The notes below the pieces were generated by a model. It did no database searches. It saw nothing but the letters and a program-made list of their open reading frames with translations, and was not told where the DNA came from. The position numbers were made by a program, and so were the translations under genes. 56,913 nucleotides of DNA, taken from positions 1 to 56,913 of the forward strand of contig NZ_BOMI01000147.1 in NCBI RefSeq assembly GCF_016862115.1, given 5' to 3'. The number at the start of each line of letters is the position of its first letter. Positions within the stretch are counted from its first letter, which is position 1. Shown here piece by piece: positions 49,481 to 56,913 of this stretch. The stretch comes from Paractinoplanes deccanensis. GTDB lineage: Bacteria; Actinomycetota; Actinomycetes; Mycobacteriales; Micromonosporaceae.

Positions 49481-49667
49481 AACGTGGCGCGGCGTCGGCT
49501 GAGGTGAGGCGGGCGGGCGCCGCCCGGTCGCGGATCAGCGGCGCCGCCCAGATCAGGGCGATGGCCGCCGCCAGCGCGATGCCCCACGGCGCGCGCCCCG
49601 CGTACAGCAGAAGGGCGGCGATCCATGGCCCGACGGCCAGTGTGCGCAGCATGAGATCCGGCTTCAT
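49467..49667 (-). CDS. Small two-helix membrane protein
   Basis: 66 aa from ATG 49667 (GGGGAAG upstream). Two hydrophobic segments, LRTLAVGPWIAALLLYAGRA and IALAAAIALIWAAPLI, then a polar Arg-rich end. It is 56 bp downstream of the histidine kinase in the same orientation and converges with the enoyl-CoA hydratase, overlapping its last 14 bp. It may be a membrane accessory of the kinase, which itself lacks a membrane domain. Confidence 0.55.
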   Translation of the reverse strand: MKPDLMLRTLAVGPWIAALLLYAGRAPWGIALAAAIALIWAAPLIRDRAAPARLTSADAAPRSSVR

Positions 49668-49723
49668 GGTTGTCGACTTCCCCGGGCGATGGCCCGCCGG
49701 GGCCGACCGGTGGCCCGCGCGGG

Positions 49724-50365
49724 TCAGCCGGTGTATCTCGGCAGGACGACCTCCATCGCCAGCCCGGTCGGGGTGAGCTGCCGCGCGCGCAGCGTTCCGC
49801 CCAGGGAGCCCACGAGTTGCCGCACCACCCACAGGCCGAGGCCGCGGTCGTCCGGCGGCGGGGTGCGGCGCCGCAGGGCGGTGTGCAGCGCCGGGGTCGG
49901 GCCGCCCTGGTCGACGACCGCGAGCCGTAGGCGGCGTGCCCGTACCGCCGCGGAAAGCCGCACCGGGCCGGGAGCGTGCCGGACCGCGTTGCCCGCCAGG
50001 TTGGTCAGGATCTGCCGGGTGTGCGCGGGGTGCACGGGCCACCGCAGCGCGGCGCGGCTGGCCGATGTCGACACGTCCGGCGTGGTGGCGAGCGTCGAAG
50101 GCAGCACCCGGCGCAGCGTTTCGGCCGGCATCGCGTCGGCGCGGAAGCCGTACGCCGTCTCGGCTGCCTGGCTGAGCACCGCGCCCGCGTAGGCGACGTG
50201 TTCCGCCGCCAGTTTGGTGATCTCGCTGCGCCGCGGCTCCGGCGCCTCCTCCAGGGCCCGCAGCAGCGCGGCGAGGGTCGCCATCGGGGGCCGCAGCTCG
50301 TGGCAGATGCTGCGGGCGAGCACGAGGCCCGGGTCGGCCGCCCGGCGCCGTGGAGTCAAACGCAT
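49724..50365 (-). CDS. Short sensor histidine kinase without sensor domain
   Basis: 213 aa from ATG 50365. H-box LARSICHELRPPMATLAALL, N-box QILTNLAGNAVRHAPG, and G-box DDRGLGLWVVRQLVGSLGG with TGLAMEVVLP give the DHp plus HATPase core of a HisKA-type kinase. There is no membrane helix and no sensory domain, so input must come from another protein. It is divergent from a NarL-type regulator with only 30 bp between starts, which makes them a likely two-component pair although NarL regulators normally pair with HisKA_3 kinases. Confidence 0.85.
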   Translation of the reverse strand: MRLTPRRRAADPGLVLARSICHELRPPMATLAALLRALEEAPEPRRSEITKLAAEHVAYAGAVLSQAAETAYGFRADAMPAETLRRVLPSTLATTPDVSTSASRAALRWPVHPAHTRQILTNLAGNAVRHAPGPVRLSAAVRARRLRLAVVDQGGPTPALHTALRRRTPPPDDRGLGLWVVRQLVGSLGGTLRARQLTPTGLAMEVVLPRYTG

Positions 50366-50395
50366 GACTCGCTCCGGACCGGGCAACCGGGCGCC

Positions 50396-51031
50396 ATGCG
50401 CCAGGGGATCCGAGTGGCCGTCGTCGATGACCACAATCTGTTCGTACGGGGTCTGGAACTGCTCCTGCCCGAGGTGAGCGGCGGCCGCGCGACCGTCGTG
50501 GCGTCCACGGGCGACGCGGCGTACGCGGCGAGTGTGGTCCGCCATGCCGTGCCCGACGTGGTCCTGATGGATCTGCGCATGCCCCCGCCCGGGGGTGTCC
50601 GGGCGATCGAGGCGGTGCGCCGTGCCGCGCCGCGCGCCCGGGTGCTCGCCATGTCGGGCGACGACGATCCGGAGCTGGCGGCCGAGGCGCTGCGGGCCGG
50701 CGCCACCGGGTTCCTGCCGAAGAGCAGCGACGCCGCCGACATCGTCCAGCCGCTGCTCGCGGTGCTCGACGGCTGGGCGGTGCTGCCGGAGCGCCTCCTC
50801 GCCGAGCTGGTCAGGAAGCCGGTCCGGCATCCGGCCGCCGAGGCGCTGTCCGATGACGACCGTGACCTGCTCCGCTTGATCGCGGCCGGGGCCTCGACGA
50901 CCGAGATAGCCGCGAAGCTCCATGTCTCGGAGAGAACGGTCAAGCGCCTGACCGCGACGCTCCTGCGCAAGCTGCGCGTCTCCAGCCGTGCGGAGGCGGC
51001 CGCCCTGGCCGGGAGCGCCGGACTGCTGTAG
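50396..51031 (+). CDS. NarL/FixJ family response regulator
   Basis: 211 aa. Receiver: VAVVDDHNLFVRGLELLL (acidic pair D11-D12), phospho-acceptor D59 in VPDVVLMDLRMPP, T/S in LAMSGDDD and the Lys in GFLPKSSDAADI. The linker is followed by a LuxR-type HTH: LSDDDRDLLRLIAAGASTTEIAAKLHVSERTVKRLTATLLRKLRVSSRAEAAALA. Starting at ATG 50396; open frame upstream overlaps the kinase gene and is a shadow. Confidence 0.93.
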   Translation: MRQGIRVAVVDDHNLFVRGLELLLPEVSGGRATVVASTGDAAYAASVVRHAVPDVVLMDLRMPPPGGVRAIEAVRRAAPRARVLAMSGDDDPELAAEALRAGATGFLPKSSDAADIVQPLLAVLDGWAVLPERLLAELVRKPVRHPAAEALSDDDRDLLRLIAAGASTTEIAAKLHVSERTVKRLTATLLRKLRVSSRAEAAALAGSAGLL

Positions 51032-51067
51032 ATCGCCATGACGCCCGGGTTCCCCGATTGCCCGGGG

Positions 51068-52300
51068 TCAACCCAGCGTTCTCACGAGCAACAGCACGTT
51101 GAGGCAGATGATCAACAGCGCGGCGGCGGACGCGGCGACCGTCGTGATCGGATGGTTGGCCTGCTCGCCCATCACGTCCCGCCGCCGGGTCAGCCAGATC
51201 AGCGGCACCAGCGCGAACGGCACGCCGAACGAGAGCACCACCTGCGACCAGACCAGGGCACTCGTGGGGTCGGTGCCGAGCATGAGCACGGCCATCGCCG
51301 GCGCCATGGTGATCAGCCGCCGCGCGGCGAGCGGGATGGTGCGGCCGATGAAGCCCTGCATGACGACCTGGCCCGCGTACGTGCCGACGCTGGACGACGC
51401 GAGCCCGGAGGCGAGCAGCGCGATCGCGAACGCCGTCGCGGCGTGCCCGTCGAGGACGGTGGCGAACTCCGCGTGGATGCCCTCCAGCGAGGCGACGTCC
51501 GAGCCGAAGAAGAGCTGCGCCGCGATCACCAGCATCGCGAGGTTGACCAGGCCGGCGGCGCCGAGCGCGATCAGCGTGTCGGCGCGCTGGCAGCGCAGCG
51601 CCTCGCGCCGGCGGGCCGGGTCGGCGGCGGCCACGGCCCGCGACTTGGTCAGCGCCGAGTGCAGGTAGATCACGTGCGGCATCACGGTGGCGCCGAGGAT
51701 GCCGGTGGCCAGCAGCAGGCTGCCGGAGCCGTCGAACGACGGCACCATGCCCGCTCCGAGCGCCGCCCCGTCGACCCCGGAGCGCAGCGCGTTGTAGAGG
51801 AAGCCGAGCAGGATGACGCCGAGCAGGGCACCGATCACCGTCTCGAACCGGCGTACGCCGCGCCGGTGCAGTTCCAGCAGCGCGAACGCGGCCGCACAGG
51901 TGATCAGCCCACCGATCGGCAGGGGGATGCCGAAGAGCAGGTACAGCGCCAGCGCGCCACCGATGATCTCGGCCAGGTCGGTGGCCATCGCGACCAGCTC
52001 GGCCTGCACCCAGAGGCCGCGGGCCACCGGCCGGGGCAGGTGCTCGCGGCACAGCTCCGGCAGGTCGCGCCCGGTGATCAGGCCGAGCTTCGCGGACAGC
52101 GACTGGATGAGCATGGCCATCACGTTCGCCGCCACGATCACCCAGACCAGCAGGTAGCCGAAGCTCGCCCCGCCGGTGAAGTTCGTGGCGAAGTTGCCCG
52201 GGTCGGCGTAGGCGATCGCGGCCACGAAGGCCGGTCCGAACCAGGGCGCGACGCGGGCCACCCTGCTTTTCAGCGGCTGAGCCAGATCGAGAACCACCAT
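51068..52300 (-). CDS. mntH: Nramp family divalent metal (Mn/Fe) transporter
   Basis: 410 aa, about eleven membrane helices. D33-P-G-N36 in helix 1 (AIAYADPGNFATN) and VMPHVIYLHS in helix 6 hold the metal-coordinating Asp, Asn and Met. GIPLPIGGLITC and the conserved GQVVMQGFIG.....RRLITM segment follow. ATG 52300 (AACGGAG site) was chosen over the longer open frame, which starts in the divergent catalase region. Facing a manganese catalase gene across about 110 bp, it is best read as a manganese importer. Confidence 0.9.
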   Translation of the reverse strand: MVVLDLAQPLKSRVARVAPWFGPAFVAAIAYADPGNFATNFTGGASFGYLLVWVIVAANVMAMLIQSLSAKLGLITGRDLPELCREHLPRPVARGLWVQAELVAMATDLAEIIGGALALYLLFGIPLPIGGLITCAAAFALLELHRRGVRRFETVIGALLGVILLGFLYNALRSGVDGAALGAGMVPSFDGSGSLLLATGILGATVMPHVIYLHSALTKSRAVAAADPARRREALRCQRADTLIALGAAGLVNLAMLVIAAQLFFGSDVASLEGIHAEFATVLDGHAATAFAIALLASGLASSSVGTYAGQVVMQGFIGRTIPLAARRLITMAPAMAVLMLGTDPTSALVWSQVVLSFGVPFALVPLIWLTRRRDVMGEQANHPITTVAASAAALLIICLNVLLLVRTLG

Positions 52301-52412
52301 GCGGCTCCGTTTCCCCGCGGCCCGCGGCCCGATGGGGCCCCGAACGACCCCGCCGGGCCAGACCCGCGGGTAGCCGGAAGGTCGTAGCGAACGACACCGG
52401 AAGGAGCACGTG

Positions 52413-53330
52413 ATGTTCAAGCACGTCGACTACCTGCAGTTCCAGGCCAAGCCCGAGAAGCCGGACGCGTTCTTCGCGGCCAAGCTCCAGGAGCTGGTCG
52501 GCGGCCAGTTCGGCGAGATGACCGTGATGATGCAGTACCTCTGGCAGGGCTGGTCGTGCCGCGTGCCCGGCAAGTACAAGGACATGATCATGGACATCGC
52601 GACCGAGGAGATCGGCCACGTCGAGATGCTCACGACGATGCTGGCGCGGCTGCTCGAGGGCGGCCCGGCGGAGGCCACCGAGAAGGCCGCCGCCGCCAAC
52701 CCGGTGCTCGCCGCGGTGCTCGGCGGGCAGAACCCGCAGCACGCCGTCGTCACCGGTGGCGGCGCGATGCCCACCAACAGCCAGGGCGTGCCGTGGAACG
52801 CCGGCTACATCGTCGCGAGCGGCAACCTGCTCGCCGACTTCCGGTCCAATGTGGCGGCCGAGGCGCAGAGCCGGCTCCAGACGAGCCGCATCTACAACAT
52901 GACCGACGACCGCGGCGTCAAGGACATGCTCCAGTTCAACCTGGCCCGCGACACCTATCACCAGCAGCAGTGGCTGCTCGGCATCGAGCAGCTCATCGCG
53001 GACGGCTTCACCGAGAACGGCATCGAGGACTCGAACGCCGAGCACGAGCACCCCGAGGCCAACCACACCTTCTACAGCTTCGACCCGGAGAGCACCGCGG
53101 GCGAGGGCCGGTGGGCGCGCGGACCGGCGCTCAACGGCAAGGACGAGATCATCTATGTGGCGGACGCGCAGCCGCTCACCGACGACAAGCCGCTCGGGCC
53201 GGCGCCGGACCCCAAGCTCTTCGTCACCTACGACGGCTCGATGGGCAAGGGCAAGCCGGGCACCGGGGCGGGCGCCCACGGCCAGGGCGTGGCCAACGTG
53301 GTCAACAAGATCAAGGATGTGCTCGACTAG
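52413..53330 (+). CDS. Manganese catalase
   Basis: 305 aa. It disproportionates hydrogen peroxide at a dinuclear manganese centre. FGEMTVMMQYLWQGW and DIATEEIGHVEMLTTMLA supply Glu/His ligands (E, E-x2-H pattern), and RDTYHQQQWLLGIEQL the second half of the site. The C-terminal extension (SMGKGKPGTGAGAHG..) is typical. ATG 52413 follows GGAG (52403-52406) at six bases; GTG 52410 is too close. Facing the Nramp transporter, so metal supply and use are encoded together. Confidence 0.95.
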   Translation: MFKHVDYLQFQAKPEKPDAFFAAKLQELVGGQFGEMTVMMQYLWQGWSCRVPGKYKDMIMDIATEEIGHVEMLTTMLARLLEGGPAEATEKAAAANPVLAAVLGGQNPQHAVVTGGGAMPTNSQGVPWNAGYIVASGNLLADFRSNVAAEAQSRLQTSRIYNMTDDRGVKDMLQFNLARDTYHQQQWLLGIEQLIADGFTENGIEDSNAEHEHPEANHTFYSFDPESTAGEGRWARGPALNGKDEIIYVADAQPLTDDKPLGPAPDPKLFVTYDGSMGKGKPGTGAGAHGQGVANVVNKIKDVLD

Positions 53331-53384
53331 TTTATCGACGGCCTGCCGAGGTAAGCGACCGTGAACCGAACGAAAGGGACGGTC

Positions 53385-53795
53385 ATGGGTCGTACGGCAA
53401 GGGCCTTGCTCATCGTCGCGCCGATCGCCGCGGGCACCGCGGTGGTCGCCGCGAAACGCCGCAGCGGCCGGTCGCCGTCACCACGGCGCACACACGTGGT
53501 GACGGTGCACCGGCCGCTGTCGGAGATTCCCGGCTCGCTCGAGGAGCTCGCGAAAAGCGTGGAGATCAGCCTCGCCCCGGCTCCGGGAGACCGGGGGACG
53601 GAGATCTCCGTACGGATCCCCGAAGGGTCGCCGGTGACGGACGCGGAGGTGCGCCGGGCGCTGCGCGAGACGCGCTCGCTGGTGGAGGTCGGCGACGTGC
53701 TGCTGCCCTCCGGCCCGCCGACGACCGAGAAGACGCCGCTCAACCGGCCGCTGCGCACGGCCACCGAGCACGGGCGCGAGGGAGGACTGCTGTGA
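53385..53795 (+). CDS. Small SRPBCC-like protein
   Basis: 136 aa from ATG 53385 (AAGGGA site; GTG 53361 is another start). One N-terminal hydrophobic helix (ARALLIVAPIAAGTAVVAA), a basic stretch, then HVVTVHRPLSEIPGSLEELAKSVEISLAPAPGDRGTEISVRI, which resembles the first strands of SRPBCC/polyketide-cyclase proteins. The C-terminal PPTTEKTPLNRPLRTATEHGREGGLL is typical of SRPBCC genes that sit before zinc alcohol dehydrogenases. Shorter than usual. The TGA overlaps the GTG start of the dehydrogenase (GTGA). Confidence 0.65.
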   Translation: MGRTARALLIVAPIAAGTAVVAAKRRSGRSPSPRRTHVVTVHRPLSEIPGSLEELAKSVEISLAPAPGDRGTEISVRIPEGSPVTDAEVRRALRETRSLVEVGDVLLPSGPPTTEKTPLNRPLRTATEHGREGGLL

Positions 53796-54961
53796 AGGCG
53801 CTGCAATGGCAGGGCGTCAACAAGCTCGCCGTGGGCACCGTCCCCGATCCCGGGCTGCGTAACCCCGGCGACGTCATCGTCAAGGTGACCCGCACCGTGA
53901 CCTGCGGCTCCGACCTGCACCTGATCGGCGGCTACATCCCGTTCATGGAGAAGGGCGACGTGCTCGGGCACGAGTTCCTCGGCGAGGTCGTCGAGGTGGG
54001 CCCGGACGTCAAGCGGCACCGCGTCGGCGATCGGGTCGTGGTCTCCTCGTTCATCTCCTGCGGGCGCTGCTGGTACTGCGACCAGGAGCTCTACTCGCTC
54101 TGCGACAACGGCAACACCAACCCGGCGATCACCGAGACCCTCTGGGGGTACGCCCCCGGCGGCTGCTTCGGCTACTCGCACGCGATGGGCGGCAACGCCG
54201 GCAGCCACGCCGAGTACATCCGGGTGCCGTTCGCCGACGTCGGCGCGTTCACCGTGCCCGACGAGGTGAGCGACGAGCGCGCGCTGTTCGCCTCCGACTC
54301 GGCCTCGACGGGCTGGATGGGCGCCGACCTGGGCGGCGTGAAGCCGGGCGACGTGGTCGCCGTGTGGGGCGCCGGCGCCGTGGGCCAGATGGCCGCCCGC
54401 GCCGCCGTGCTGCTCGGCGCCGAGCGGGTCATCGTCATCGACCGCCTCGGCAACCGGCTTGACCAGGTGGCGAAGCACATCGGCGCGGAGACCCTCGACT
54501 ACGAGCGGGCCGACGTGGCCGCCGAGCTCCGCGAGCGCAGCGGCGGCCGCGGGCCGGACGTGTGCATCGAGGCGGTCGGCATGGAGGCGCACTCGCCCGG
54601 CGCGCACTTCGGCTACGACCAGATCAAGCAGCAGCTGCGGCTCCAGACGGACCGGCCGATCGCCGTACGCGAAGCGATCCATGCCTGTCGTAAGGGGGGC
54701 TCGGTCTTCGTGCTGGGCGTCTACGCGGGCTTCGTCGACAAGTTCCCGCTCGGCGCGCTGATGAACAAGGGCCTGACCGTACGGGGAGCGCAGATGCACG
54801 GCCAGCGTTACATCCCGATGCTGCTGGAGCGCATGGCCAAGGGTGAGCTCACCACCGAGCACCTGGCGACCCACGTGATGCCGCTCGACCAGGCGCCCGA
54901 GGGCTACCGCATCTTCAAGGAGAAGGAGGACAACTGCGTGCGCGCGGTCTTCGTCCCGTAG
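53792..54961 (+). CDS. Zinc-dependent alcohol dehydrogenase
   Basis: 389 aa from GTG 53792 (GGAGG site, coupled to the preceding gene). Zinc-dependent medium-chain dehydrogenase: VTCGSDLHLIGGYIPFMEKGDVLGHEFLGEVVEVG holds the catalytic zinc ligands, CGRCWYCDQELYSLC the structural zinc ligands, and WGAGAVGQMAARAAVLLGAERVIVIDR the NAD-binding motif. ITETLWGYAPGGCFGYSHAMGGNAGSHAEYIRVPFAD and the IAVREAIHACRKGGSVFVLGVYAG segment are of the glutathione-independent formaldehyde dehydrogenase-like group. Substrate unknown. Confidence 0.9.
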   Translation: MKALQWQGVNKLAVGTVPDPGLRNPGDVIVKVTRTVTCGSDLHLIGGYIPFMEKGDVLGHEFLGEVVEVGPDVKRHRVGDRVVVSSFISCGRCWYCDQELYSLCDNGNTNPAITETLWGYAPGGCFGYSHAMGGNAGSHAEYIRVPFADVGAFTVPDEVSDERALFASDSASTGWMGADLGGVKPGDVVAVWGAGAVGQMAARAAVLLGAERVIVIDRLGNRLDQVAKHIGAETLDYERADVAAELRERSGGRGPDVCIEAVGMEAHSPGAHFGYDQIKQQLRLQTDRPIAVREAIHACRKGGSVFVLGVYAGFVDKFPLGALMNKGLTVRGAQMHGQRYIPMLLERMAKGELTTEHLATHVMPLDQAPEGYRIFKEKEDNCVRAVFVP

Positions 54962-55051
54962 CGGTTCACCGCTGACGGGAGAATCACCTTCCCGTTTTCG
55001 CCGGCTCCGCGACGGAAAAGCCGCAGGCACCGACGACAACGGGGAGGCATC

Positions 55052-55690
55052 ATGCGCAGGACGATCATGGCGGTGGGGGTGGCGGGCCTGCTGCTCGCGG
55101 CGGGCGGGTGCGCCTCGTCGAGCGGCAACACGAGCTCGGCGCCGGCCACCACCCCGCCGGCCACCACCTCGCCGGCCACTACACCGCCGATCAGCTCGAC
55201 CACCACGCCGGCGGCCGGCGGGTCCACGGCCGCGCCCGCGCCCACCGCAGGGGTGAAGGACTGTCTCACCCGCAACCTCGAGGTCACCGACGTGGTGGAC
55301 CCGAGCGGCGGCGCGGCCGGCCACCACGCCGAGTTCCTCGTCTTCCGCAACACGGCCGGCTTCCCCTGCACGCTCGACGGCTTCCCGGGCGTCTCCTTCG
55401 TCGCGGGCGACAAGGGCACGCAGGTGGGCACCGCCTTCGTGCGCAGCAACGCCCGGCGGCACCCGATCACCCTCGCCCCGGGCGAGCGCGTGCACGCGAC
55501 GATCCTGATCGCCGACTACCAGAACGTGGACGCGGCGTCCTGCAAGCCGGTGCAGGTCCGCGGCTACCGGGTCTACCCGCCGAACGAGACCGCCGCCGTC
55601 TTCGTCCCGCGCGCGCAGACCGCCTGCTCGGCCCCGAACGAGGCGGCCGGCCAGGTGCAGCCGGTCGCGCCGGGGGCGTCGGGCGCGTGA
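55052..55690 (+). CDS. DUF4232-type lipoprotein
   Basis: 212 aa. Lipoprotein signal with lipobox AAGG-C20 (MRRTIMAVGVAGLLLAAGGC). A Ser/Thr/Pro/Ala-rich linker (about 22-65, PATTPPATTSPATTPP) is followed by a DUF4232 domain: CLTRNLEVTDVVDPSGGAAGHHAEFLVFRNTAGFPCTLDGFPGVSFV, LAPGERVHATILIADYQN, CKPVQVRGYRVYPPNETAAVFVP, C. Two disulfides are likely. Surface-anchored, function unknown. GGGGAGG site upstream of ATG 55052. Confidence 0.88.
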   Translation: MRRTIMAVGVAGLLLAAGGCASSSGNTSSAPATTPPATTSPATTPPISSTTTPAAGGSTAAPAPTAGVKDCLTRNLEVTDVVDPSGGAAGHHAEFLVFRNTAGFPCTLDGFPGVSFVAGDKGTQVGTAFVRSNARRHPITLAPGERVHATILIADYQNVDAASCKPVQVRGYRVYPPNETAAVFVPRAQTACSAPNEAAGQVQPVAPGASGA

Positions 55691-55733
55691 TCCGCACCCC
55701 ACCGCCGAACGGAGGCGCGGACGCCCCGTTGCA

Positions 55734-56480
55734 GTGTTCGTGCAGACCAAAGACAGCTTCGCCTACGCCTTCCGGGACGGCATCGAGGCGCTGACCTCGC
55801 TGGTGCCCGGCTCGTACCACACCACCGCCCCGAACGGCACGCTGCTCGCCCTCACCTACTCGGTGATCCCCGCCCTCAACCCGATCGTCGTGCCGCAGGC
55901 CGACCCGGACTCGGACGAGGTCGCCACCCTCGCCGGCCTGGCCGCCCGCAAGGCCGGGCCGGTGCCGTGGTCCGTGCGCCTGCGCGGCGAGCCCGGCGAG
56001 CGGCTCCGCGAGATCGCCGCGCGGCACGGCCGCACCACCGCCACCTCGCAGCCCTTCATGACAGCGACCGTCGACGGCGCTCGGGCGGTGGACGCGAGCG
56101 TCCGGCAGATCAAGGGCGACGAGTTCCGTACGTTCGCGACGGTCGTCGCCGGCGTCTTCGGCGCGCCGCCCGAGCTCGTCTCCGCCGTCTACACCGCCGA
56201 GGTGCTCGACAGCCCGCAGGTCGCGGCCTTCCTCGCCGAGACCCCGCGGGGCGAGCCGGTCGCCGCCGGGGTCGCGGTGATCACCGGCGAGTACGCGGGA
56301 CTCGCCAACATCGGCACGCTGCCCGCCTTCCGCGGGCAGGGCCACGCCCGCAAGGTCACCGAGGCGCTGCTGTCGTCCGGCGCGAAGCACTTCTACCTGC
56401 ACGCCGACGAGCAGACCACCGGCTTCTTCGAGCGCTTCGGCTTCGCCACGGCGGAGAACTGGACCATGTTGACGCCGTGA
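55734..56480 (+). CDS. GNAT family N-acetyltransferase
   Basis: 248 aa from GTG 55734. The C-terminal half has the GNAT core: PVAAGVAVITGEYAGLANIGTLPAFRGQGHARKVTEALLSSGAKHFYLHADEQTTGFFERFGF, with the R/Q-x-x-G-x-G/A acetyl-CoA motif in RGQGHA. The N-terminal half (about 1-115) is an N-terminal domain common in such actinobacterial GNATs, beginning with FVQTKDSFAYAFRDGIEALT. Substrate unknown. Confidence 0.88.
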   Translation: MFVQTKDSFAYAFRDGIEALTSLVPGSYHTTAPNGTLLALTYSVIPALNPIVVPQADPDSDEVATLAGLAARKAGPVPWSVRLRGEPGERLREIAARHGRTTATSQPFMTATVDGARAVDASVRQIKGDEFRTFATVVAGVFGAPPELVSAVYTAEVLDSPQVAAFLAETPRGEPVAAGVAVITGEYAGLANIGTLPAFRGQGHARKVTEALLSSGAKHFYLHADEQTTGFFERFGFATAENWTMLTP

Positions 56481-56486
56481 AGGGGC

Positions 56487-56521
56487 TAGTCAGTCTCTCT
56501 GCTAAGCAGTTAGCCTGACTA
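56487..56521 (+). promoter_or_regulatory. Palindromic operator/promoter of the PadR gene
   Basis: TAGTCAG (56487-56493) and CTGACTA (56515-56521) are perfectly inverted, and CTGC-TAA-GCAG lies inside. A -10-like TTAGCCT ends only 6 bases before ATG 56523, so the mRNA is probably leaderless and the palindrome covers the promoter. Suggests autoregulation by the PadR protein. Confidence 0.55.
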
Positions 56522-56522
56522 C

Positions 56523-56913
56523 ATGATGTCCCGGCCGTGGCTGCACGGCTTCCTCGACCTGTGCCTGCTCGCGATGCTGCGCGAGCGGCCCGACTACGGG
56601 TACGGCCTCGCCCAGCGGCTCGCCGCCGCCGGCGTGGCGGACGTGCCGGGCGGCACCCTCTACCCGGCCCTGCTGCGGCTCGAGCAGCAGGGCCTCGCCG
56701 TCCCCGGCTGGCAGCCGTCCGAGTCCGGGCCCCGCCGCAAGTACTACGCGATCACCGACGCGGGCCGCGACGTGCTCGACGGCCAGGCGGCGCAGTGGCG
56801 GCAGTTCCGCGACGGCGTCGACGCGCTCCTCACACCCTCGGCGCTTTCCGACTCTGCCTCACAGCTCTCCGGCACGGGCTCGCCGCTCCCCGGCTCTGCC
56901 TTCCCGATGTCCG
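56523..56913 (+). CDS. PadR family transcriptional regulator (3' end beyond window)
   Basis: At least 130 codons, running off the window. MMSRPWLHGFLDLCLLAMLRERPDYGYGLAQRLAAAGVADVPGGTLYPALLRLEQQGLAVP...GPRRKYYAITDAGRDVLD is the PadR winged helix complete, with GTLYPALLRLE as the recognition helix and the wing R-R-K-Y-Y. The rest (DGQAAQWRQFRDGVDALLTPSALS...) is the C-terminal dimerisation helix and a polar tail. Two ATGs (56523, 56526) are possible. A palindrome overlaps its own promoter. Confidence 0.9.
   Translation, partial: MMSRPWLHGFLDLCLLAMLRERPDYGYGLAQRLAAAGVADVPGGTLYPALLRLEQQGLAVPGWQPSESGPRRKYYAITDAGRDVLDGQAAQWRQFRDGVDALLTPSALSDSASQLSGTGSPLPGSAFPMS

Overview
The window is about 57 kb of very GC-rich actinobacterial chromosome, most like Micromonosporaceae (Actinoplanes and relatives). 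The pointers are a mycothiol S-conjugate amidase beside greA and a DUF4307 protein, an XRE regulator with a DUF5753-type body, a DUF574-type methyltransferase, many GNAT proteins, a zinc-independent ribosomal protein pair behind a Zur box, and ESX/type VII-like small proteins. The taxon is inferred from gene content and composition; there is no rRNA or tRNA gene here to confirm it.

Layout. 1-9.2 kb, mostly minus strand: a frameshifted HtrA-like protease; a small Cys-rich protein; a hairpin-rich convergent gap with an orphan iron-box-like site; GNAT plus RNase Z behind a structured leader; PPK2 plus a CYTH-CHAD protein (polyphosphate pair); two small proteins; an AbiEii-type nucleotidyltransferase with its partner; MsrA-HIT. 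9.2-13 kb, plus strand: cystathionine gamma-lyase/synthase, amidase, threonine ammonia-lyase. 13-18.4 kb: greA, DUF4307, mca, a small membrane protein and a GGDEF-EAL protein. 18.4-19.3 kb: repeat-rich noncoding DNA. 19.3-27 kb: YyaL-like protein, purK-purE, a secreted RTX-repeat protein, a membrane-tethered redoxin, an alpha/beta hydrolase, a DUF385 protein between two minisatellites, and a double GNAT. 27.1-34.3 kb: a second copy of the dispersed repeat, a giant multi-spanning membrane protein and a UDP-glucose dehydrogenase-like enzyme. 34.4-38.6 kb: acyl-CoA dehydrogenase and a five-gene cassette with two ESX-like proteins. 38.6-45.8 kb: putative immunity gene, a 1238-residue secreted ALF-repeat toxin candidate, a small secreted protein and a pseudoprotease fused to FG-GAP/VCBS repeats. 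45.9-56.9 kb: Zur-controlled rpmB-rpsN paralogs, methyltransferase, XRE regulator, enoyl-CoA hydratase, two-component pair, Nramp transporter facing manganese catalase, SRPBCC-like protein plus zinc alcohol dehydrogenase, lipoprotein, GNAT, and a PadR regulator cut by the window edge.

How the parts may work together. The strongest candidates for something new are: (1) the secreted ALF-repeat toxin with an adjacent putative immunity gene, next to an ESX-like substrate cassette and a predicted pseudoprotease/beta-propeller protein, which together look like a cell-surface competition island; (2) a dispersed intergenic repeat in two copies about 8.6 kb apart, each ending in two DnaA-box-like sites exactly 16 bp apart; (3) the rnz leader, in which a 13-bp closing stem and the Shine-Dalgarno sequence compete for the same bases; (4) the Zur-box operon of zinc-free L28 and S14; (5) the facing manganese import and manganese catalase genes. 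All functional statements come from reading the sequence and from family knowledge; no database search was run.
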